Shown here piece by piece: positions 58,321 to 64,000 of a DNA stretch of 64,000 bases (position 1 is its first letter; the number at the start of each line of letters is the position of its first letter). A program made the position numbers and the translations under genes. Source of the DNA: Pseudomonas sp. CFBP 13711 (lineage in GTDB: Bacteria > Pseudomonadota > Gammaproteobacteria > Pseudomonadales > Pseudomonadaceae). Below the pieces are notes generated by a model that was not told the origin of the DNA, searched no databases, and saw only the letters and a program-made list of their open reading frames with translations. Location: contig NZ_JACYVI010000012.1 in the NCBI RefSeq assembly GCF_014842265.1, positions 24,582 through 88,581 of the forward strand, read 5' to 3'.

Positions 58321-61300
58321 TCATACCGCCACCTCGGTTTTCTCGTTGCGCTGGAACCGGCGCCCCAGCCGATCAAAGTACAAATAGATGACCGGCGTGG
58401 TAAACAGCGTCAGGACCTGGCTGACCAGCAGACCGCCGACCATCACCAGGCCCAGGGGCTGGCGCAGTTCGGCGCCCGAGCCTGAAGCGAACATCAGCGG
58501 AATGGCGCCGAACAGTGCCGCCAGAGTGGTCATGAGAATGGGGCGGAAGCGCAGGAGTGCCGCTTCGTAGATGGCGGTCTGCGGGTCGATGCCGCGGTTG
58601 CGTTCGGCGTCGAGGGCGAAGTCGATCATCATGATCGCGTTTTTCTTGACGATGCCGATCAGCAGGATGATGCCGATGATGGCAATCATGCCCAGGTCGT
58701 TGCCGCTGATGAGCAGCGCCAACAGCGCACCGATGGCCGCCGACGGCAGGGTCGACAGGATGGTGATCGGGTGGATGTAGCTCTCATAGAGCACGCCCAG
58801 CACGATGTACATGGTGATCACCGCCGCCAGCACCAGCAGCAATGTGCTGGACAGCGACGCCTGAAACGCTTCGGCCGCACCCTGGAATTCCGTCTGCACG
58901 CCGATCGGCATACCGATGTCTTTCTGCACCTGCTCGATGACTTCCACGGCCTTGCCCAGCGCGACACCGGGCGCCAGGTTGAACGACATCATCACCGCCG
59001 GAAACTGGCCGATGTGGGCAATTGCCAGCTGCGCCTGACGCTGTTCGACCCGAGCCAGACTGGACAGCTTGACCTGCCCGCCGTCGGTGGTCTTGACGTG
59101 AATCTGCTCCAGCGCCTCGGGCCCCAGTTCACTGCGCGAGTCCGCCTGCAGCACCACGCGGTACTGGCTGGCCTGGGTGTAGATGGTGGAAATCTGCCGC
59201 TGGCCGAACGCGTCATACAGCGCGTCGGTGATGTTGGCGACGGTCACGCCCAGCCGACTGGCGGCATCGCGATCGATGTTGAGGAAGACCTGCAAACCCT
59301 TGTCCTGCAAGTCGCTGGCGACATCGGTCAGTTCCGGGCGCTGCACCAGCGCCTCCACCAGTTTGCCGCTCCACAGATTGAGCAGATCGGCGTCCGGCGA
59401 GGACATGCTGAACTGGTACTGGGTGCGACTGACCCGGTCTTCGATGGTCAGGTCCTGCACCGGCTGCATGAACAGGCGAATGTCGGACAGCTGATCAACC
59501 TCGGGCTGCAAGCGCTGGATCACCTCGGACGCGGTGACATCCCGCTCGCCGTGGGACTTGAGGTTGATCAGCATGCGGCCGCTGTTGAGGGTCGCGTTGT
59601 CGCCGTCGACGCCGATGTAGGACGACAGACTGGCGACTGCAGGGTCCTTGAGGATGATTTTCGCCAGGGCCTGTTGGCGCTGACTCATGGAAGCGAACGA
59701 CACCGATTGCGGCGCTTCGGAAATGCCCTGAATGACGCCGGTGTTCTGCACCGGGAAAAAGCCCTTGGGCACGGCCAGATACAGCAACACCGTAATCCCG
59801 AGGGTAGCGACGGCAACCAGCAGGGTCAGCGGCTGATGCTTGAGCACCCACTGCAACTTGCGCCCGTAGGCGGCCACCAGCCAGTCGATCCAGGCGCCGC
59901 TGGCCCGGTAAAAACGGCCCTGCTCTTCTTCCTTCGGCTCACGCTTGAGCAAGCGCGCGCACATCATCGGCGTCAGGGTGAGTGACACCACCAGGGAAAT
60001 CAGGATCGCCACGGCCAGGGTGATGGCGAACTCGCGGAACAGCCGCCCGACCACATCGGCCATGAACAACAGCGGAATGAGCACGGCAATCAGCGAGATG
60101 GTCAGCGAGATCAGCGTGAAACCGATCTGCCGCGCGCCCTTGAGCGCGGCCTGCAACGGCGTCTCGCCCTCCTCCAGGTGCCGGGAAATGTTCTCCAGCA
60201 TGACGATGGCGTCGTCCACCACGAAACCGGTGGCAATGGTCATCGCCATCAACGTGAGGTTGTTGACCGAGAAGCCGGCCAGGTACATCACGCCAAACGT
60301 ACCGATCAGCGACAGCGGCACGGCCACCGAGGGAATGATCGTCGCGCTGAACCGCCGCAGGAATAGAAAGGTGACCAGCACCACCAGCACGATGGAAATC
60401 AGCAACTCGTGCTGCACGTCGCTGACCGAGGCGCGGATGGTCTGCGTGCGGTCGGTGAGCACGGTGACTTCCAGTCCGGCGGGCAGATTTTCGGTGATGC
60501 TGGGCAGCAGGGCCTTGATCCGATCGACCACGTCGATGACGTTGGCGCCCGGCTGACGCTGGATGTTCAGCAGCACGGCCTGGTTCTCATTGGCCCAGGC
60601 AGCGAGGCGATCGTTTTCAGCGCCGTCGACGATCTCGGCGACGTCCTTGAGCCGTAACGGGCCGCCGTTGTTGTACGCCAGAATCAGGTTGGCGTACTCC
60701 TCGGGGGACTTGAGCTGGTCATTGGCGTCGAGCATCGACACCCGCGTCGGGCCGTCGAAGTTACCCTTGGGCGTATTGACGTTGGAGGCGCTGACCAGCG
60801 TGCGCACGTCCGCCAGATTCAGGCCGTTGGCCGCCAGCGCGTCGGCGTTGACCTTGATCCGCACGGCCTGACGCTGACCGCCGGCAATGGTGACCATGCC
60901 CACTCCGCTGATCTGCGCAATCTTCTGCGCCATGCGCGTGTCGACCAGATCATTGAGTTTGGGCAGCAGCATGGTTTTCGAGGTGATTGCCAGGGTCAGC
61001 ACCGGCGTGTCGGCCGGGTTGACCTTGTTGTACGTCGGCGGCGCCGGCAGGTCGTTCGGCAGCAGGTTGGTCGCACCGTTGATCGCCGCCTGCACTTCCT
61101 GCTCGGCCACGTCCATGTTGATCTCGAGGCTGAAACGCAGGGTGATGACCGAGGCGCCGCCGGAGCTGGTCGAGGCCATTTGCGTCAGGCCCGGCATCTG
61201 CCCGAACTGCCGTTCAAGGGGCGCGGTCACCGCACTGGTCATCACTTGCGGACTGGCGCCCGGGTACAGCGTCATCACCCGGATGGTCGGGTAATCCACC

Positions 61301-61416
61301 TGCGGCAATGCCGATACCGGCAGCAGCGTGTACGCGATCAGACCGGCCAGCACGATGGCGAGCATGCTCAGCGTGGTGGCGACCGGCCGGAGGATGAACA
61401 GCCGTGACAGGTTCAT
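58321..61416 (-). CDS. muxB: RND efflux inner-membrane transporter MuxB (MdtB-like)
   Basis: The 1031-residue RND pump begins MNLSRLFILRPVATTLSMLA and shows the same duplicated twelve-helix layout as MuxC. Motifs such as TIATGFVVDDAIVMLENISRH in helix 4 carry the proton-relay aspartates. Its ATG overlaps the muxA stop by four bases. It forms the mixed MuxB-MuxC trimer. Confidence 0.95.
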   Translation of the reverse strand: MNLSRLFILRPVATTLSMLAIVLAGLIAYTLLPVSALPQVDYPTIRVMTLYPGASPQVMTSAVTAPLERQFGQMPGLTQMASTSSGGASVITLRFSLEINMDVAEQEVQAAINGATNLLPNDLPAPPTYNKVNPADTPVLTLAITSKTMLLPKLNDLVDTRMAQKIAQISGVGMVTIAGGQRQAVRIKVNADALAANGLNLADVRTLVSASNVNTPKGNFDGPTRVSMLDANDQLKSPEEYANLILAYNNGGPLRLKDVAEIVDGAENDRLAAWANENQAVLLNIQRQPGANVIDVVDRIKALLPSITENLPAGLEVTVLTDRTQTIRASVSDVQHELLISIVLVVLVTFLFLRRFSATIIPSVAVPLSLIGTFGVMYLAGFSVNNLTLMAMTIATGFVVDDAIVMLENISRHLEEGETPLQAALKGARQIGFTLISLTISLIAVLIPLLFMADVVGRLFREFAITLAVAILISLVVSLTLTPMMCARLLKREPKEEEQGRFYRASGAWIDWLVAAYGRKLQWVLKHQPLTLLVAVATLGITVLLYLAVPKGFFPVQNTGVIQGISEAPQSVSFASMSQRQQALAKIILKDPAVASLSSYIGVDGDNATLNSGRMLINLKSHGERDVTASEVIQRLQPEVDQLSDIRLFMQPVQDLTIEDRVSRTQYQFSMSSPDADLLNLWSGKLVEALVQRPELTDVASDLQDKGLQVFLNIDRDAASRLGVTVANITDALYDAFGQRQISTIYTQASQYRVVLQADSRSELGPEALEQIHVKTTDGGQVKLSSLARVEQRQAQLAIAHIGQFPAVMMSFNLAPGVALGKAVEVIEQVQKDIGMPIGVQTEFQGAAEAFQASLSSTLLLVLAAVITMYIVLGVLYESYIHPITILSTLPSAAIGALLALLISGNDLGMIAIIGIILLIGIVKKNAIMMIDFALDAERNRGIDPQTAIYEAALLRFRPILMTTLAALFGAIPLMFASGSGAELRQPLGLVMVGGLLVSQVLTLFTTPVIYLYFDRLGRRFQRNEKTEVAV

Positions 61417-62729
61417 ACGTCGCCTTTCTTCGCCGGCTCGGCACCCGCAGACTCACCGGGCTCCTTGGACGGCTTGCCCTGCAACTGCTGCCCCGGCGTG
61501 GCCGGTACGTCCTTGCTGTCATTGACCACGTCCACGGCGCTGCCGTCTTTCAGGCGGTCGGTGCCCTCAAGCACCACGCGGTCACCGGCCACCAGACCTT
61601 CGGTGATGACTGTGGAGGTCTCGTCGCTGGCACCGGTTTTAAGCGAGCGGATGCGCACGGTCTTGTCGCCGTCCATCACGTACACGAAGGTGCCGTTAAC
61701 CCCGAACTGAACCGCCGCCGAAGGCACCAGCACCACGTTTTTCAGCGTGTTGGCCAGCAGCCGCGCGTTGACGAACTGATTGGGAAACAGCGCTTCATTG
61801 TCGTTATCGAAGCGCGCCTTGAATTTCAGCGTGCCGGTGGTGATGTCGATCTGGTTGTCGATGCTGGCGAGCACGCCCGTGGCCTGCAGCTTAAGGTCCC
61901 CGCGGTCCCACGCTTCCACCGGCAGCTTGCCGCCGCTGCGATAACGGCTGAGTACTTCGGCGAGGTCTTTTTCCGGCAGGGTGAAGTTGACCGTGATCGG
62001 CTTGGTCTGGGTGATCACCACCAACGGGTTGGTGTCATTGGCCGCCACCAGATTGCCGACGTCCAGCTGGCGCAGGCCGATGCGGCCCGAGATCGGCGCA
62101 CGAATCTGCGAGAACTCCAGGTTGAGTTTGGCGTCGCCCACCGCCGCCTGATTGGTCTTGATCGTGCCCTGATACTGGCCCACCAGGGATTCGGCAGTGT
62201 CCAGGGTTTGCTTGGCGATGCTGTCTTCTTTGTACAGGCCCCGATAACGCTGTACGTCGAGTTGAGCATTCTTGAGCAGCGCCTGATTCTGCATCAGCGT
62301 GCCTTCGGCCTGCTGTAGGGCGATCTGATAGCTGCGCGGGTCGATCACCGCCAGCAGATCACCGGCCTTGACCTGTTGGCCTTCCTGAAAATTGATCTTC
62401 ATCAATTCGCCCGCCACACGGCTGCGCACGTTGATCGTGTTCAGCGCCGTCACGGTGCCGAGGGCTTTGTAATAGATGGGGAAATCACCGGTGGTCGCTG
62501 CTGCCACCCGCACCGGTACCGGAACGGTCGAACCGCCGAACCCGGGCCGCTTGGCCACCGCTTTGCCGCCGCGGCTTGCGCTGGCCTGGGCCTGGTCGCT
62601 TTTCTGCGCCGTGGCATTCGGTTGCGACGCGGATCCCGGCCAGAAGCGCCAGCACAGGCCAGCGACGATCAACAGAACCAGCAGGCTTATCAGCCAGCGA
62701 CGGGAATTACGGGGGGCAGACGATTGCAT
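61413..62729 (-). CDS. muxA: RND periplasmic adaptor protein MuxA (MdtA-like)
   Basis: This membrane-fusion protein of 438 residues has an N-terminal membrane anchor (RWLISLLVLLIVAGLCWRFW), a lipoyl-like domain (VRSRVAGELMKINFQEGQQV), an alpha-hairpin (about 150-210) and a beta-barrel domain. It links the MuxBC pump to the OpmB channel. ATG 62729 is chosen from the family start; the longer frame adds cysteine-rich unlikely sequence. It is first in the operon. Confidence 0.93.
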   Translation of the reverse strand: MQSSAPRNSRRWLISLLVLLIVAGLCWRFWPGSASQPNATAQKSDQAQASASRGGKAVAKRPGFGGSTVPVPVRVAAATTGDFPIYYKALGTVTALNTINVRSRVAGELMKINFQEGQQVKAGDLLAVIDPRSYQIALQQAEGTLMQNQALLKNAQLDVQRYRGLYKEDSIAKQTLDTAESLVGQYQGTIKTNQAAVGDAKLNLEFSQIRAPISGRIGLRQLDVGNLVAANDTNPLVVITQTKPITVNFTLPEKDLAEVLSRYRSGGKLPVEAWDRGDLKLQATGVLASIDNQIDITTGTLKFKARFDNDNEALFPNQFVNARLLANTLKNVVLVPSAAVQFGVNGTFVYVMDGDKTVRIRSLKTGASDETSTVITEGLVAGDRVVLEGTDRLKDGSAVDVVNDSKDVPATPGQQLQGKPSKEPGESAGAEPAKKGDV

Positions 62730-62860
62730 GAATAAATCAACCAGTGTGCGCGTGAGCGTCTTCGGGAGGCTGAACAATAAGCACAGACAGCGGACAGGCA
62801 AAGGGCCTTTACCGGCAATTTACCTGGTGCTTACTTTGGATAAGGTGCTGATGTACCAAT

Positions 62861-62886
62861 AAAAACGGCCTGATTGAGTCAGGCCG
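62861..62886 (-). terminator. Rho-independent terminator of tpx
   Basis: A perfect eight-base stem CGGCCTGA/TCAGGCCG (62866-62873 with 62879-62886) and five minus-strand T residues (62861-62865) follow the tpx stop by about 56 bases. Confidence 0.88.
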
Positions 62887-62942
62887 CTTGTATGTTGCGG
62901 GATGTTACCGCGCCCGCTGGTGGCAATAAGCCGCCTGCGAGC

Positions 62943-63443
62943 TTACTTCAATACCGCCAGTGCTGCGTCGTAGTTCGGCTCCTGACCGATCTCCGGTACC
63001 AGCTCGCTGTGCAACACAACGTCGTTTTCGTCCAGCACGACCACGGCACGGGTGGTCAGCCCCACCATCGGCCCGTCGGCGATGGCAACGCCGTAGTCCT
63101 GCATGAACTGCGCGCCGCGCATGGTCGACAGGTTCTTCACGTTTTCCAGACCTTCGGCGCCGCAGAAACGTGCCTGGGCGAACGGCAGGTCGGCGGAGAT
63201 GCACAGCACGACGGCGTTGTTCAGCTCGTTGGCCTGGGCGTTGAATTTGCGGATGGAGGTGGCGCAGGTCGGTGTGTCGACGCTCGGGAAAATGTTCAGC
63301 ACCTTGCGCTTGCCGGCGAAGGTTTCCAGCGTGGCGTCGGACAGATCGCCCGCTACCAGTTTGAAGGCCGGCGCCTTGCTGCCGACTTTCGGCAGTTCGC
63401 CGCTGATCTGTACCGGGGAGCCTCTACGAGTCACTTGTGGCAT
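62943..63443 (-). CDS. tpx: Thiol peroxidase Tpx
   Basis: This atypical 2-Cys peroxiredoxin of 166 residues reduces hydroperoxides with thioredoxin. The peroxidatic Cys60 lies in SVDTPTCATSIRKF and the resolving Cys94 in AQARFCGAEG, as in E. coli Tpx. The active-site Thr and Arg are also kept. It is monocistronic with its own terminator, and divergence from other genes is not seen; the LysR gene is upstream on the same strand. Confidence 0.96.
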   Translation of the reverse strand: MPQVTRRGSPVQISGELPKVGSKAPAFKLVAGDLSDATLETFAGKRKVLNIFPSVDTPTCATSIRKFNAQANELNNAVVLCISADLPFAQARFCGAEGLENVKNLSTMRGAQFMQDYGVAIADGPMVGLTTRAVVVLDENDVVLHSELVPEIGQEPNYDAALAVLK

Positions 63444-63530
63444 GAGCTGAGTCCTTGTTTGAGTGGCATGCGAAGGCGGAAGTTAACCATGAAAAACCGC
63501 GGCAACCTACCGCCAGAAACGATTTTGTTG

Positions 63531-64000
63531 TCAGGAAACGCGGTGCATTACCGGTTTGTCCATCAGCCCCGGACGCGAGCACACGTCCACCACCCAGTCG
63601 ACGAATACCCTCACCCGCCGTGAGGTCTGCCGGTGTGCCGGGTACAGCGCGGTCAAAGACAATAGTGGTTGTTCGACATCGCCCAGCACTTCGATCAGCT
63701 CGCCACGACGCAATAATTCGGCAACGTGGTAATACGGCGTCTGCACCAGTCCGTAACCCGCGCTGCACGCGGCGAGGTAGCCATCGGCGCTGTTGGTCGC
63801 CAGGGCTTTGGGCAGGTCCGGCGCCTGGGTCCGGCCGTCGATGACGAACTCCAGCCCGTAGCGCTTGTTGGTGGTCGAAGAAAAGTATTCGATGATCTGG
63901 TGATGCTGCAGATCGGCCAGTGATTGCGGCGTGCCCCTTCGCTGCAGATAGCCCGGACTGGCGCACACCACCTGGCGCATCTGAGCGAGCGGCCGGGCCA
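63531..64000 (-). CDS. LysR-family regulator, N-terminus beyond the window
   Basis: The visible 156 codons are the C-terminal effector-binding domain of a LysR regulator: VCASPGYLQRRGTPQSLADLQHH, ADGYLAACSAGYGLVQTPYY and the tail LTALYPAHRQTSRRVRVFVDWVVD. The helix-turn-helix part lies past base 64000. The pattern is that of regulators of the AaeR/DmlR/YafC type. Targets unknown. Confidence 0.88.
   Translation of the reverse strand, partial: ARPLAQMRQVVCASPGYLQRRGTPQSLADLQHHQIIEYFSSTTNKRYGLEFVIDGRTQAPDLPKALATNSADGYLAACSAGYGLVQTPYYHVAELLRRGELIEVLGDVEQPLLSLTALYPAHRQTSRRVRVFVDWVVDVCSRPGLMDKPVMHRVS

Overview
The window reads as a chromosomal segment of a plant- or soil-associated fluorescent Pseudomonas (syringae/fluorescens type). 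The basis is high GC, a quinoprotein glucose dehydrogenase, a MuxABC-OpmB-type efflux operon, an H-NS-like protein of the MvaT/MvaU group, the GlgE alpha-glucan operon and two Pseudomonas REP repeat families. This comes from recognising gene content, not from a database search.

Layout. (1) 1-2352: gcd, cut by the left edge. (2) 2502-12606: a type II secretion operon read on the minus strand in the order E-F-G-H-I-J-K-L-M-N-D, as in Xanthomonas xps, with a lipoprotein secretin. (3) 12607-13192: an AT-rich non-coding block, then a small exported protein and a secreted GH3 beta-glucosidase with a PA14 domain. (4) 16246-20972: TetR regulator, MATE exporter and a CHASE4-like/PAS/GGDEF/EAL protein, all minus. 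(5) 21005-23743: a coiled-coil KfrA-type DNA-binding protein divergent from a tyrosine recombinase, resembling the TnpT/TnpS resolution pair of Tn4651-type transposons but with no transposase, followed by the H-NS-like gene. (6) 23958-28888: alpha/beta hydrolase, two small unknown genes, a KaiC-like double ATPase with a stand-alone receiver protein, and manganese catalase with a 68-residue partner. (7) 29240-34291: a type VI secretion effector cassette made of VgrG fused to a DUF2235 (Tle1-type) lipase, a coupled DUF2931 lipoprotein (probable immunity) and a PAAR tip. (8) 34542-39673: PatB/MalY lyase, DUF1624 membrane protein, gamma-glutamyltransferase, SH3 protein. (9) 40056-47681: glgE, treS-maltokinase fusion, glgB, which convert trehalose to branched alpha-glucan. 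(10) 48021-53486: Pro-rich microprotein, MgtC-like protein, MocR regulator, SDR, MHYT-GGDEF-EAL. (11) 53614-62729: muxABC-opmB. (12) 62943-64000: tpx and a LysR regulator cut by the right edge.

Most operons use four-base ATGA overlaps (gsp, mux, vgrG-lipoprotein, treS-glgB). The most interesting pieces are the VgrG-lipase cassette, the orphan recombinase/KfrA pair with palindromes between its genes, and the KaiC-like/receiver module.
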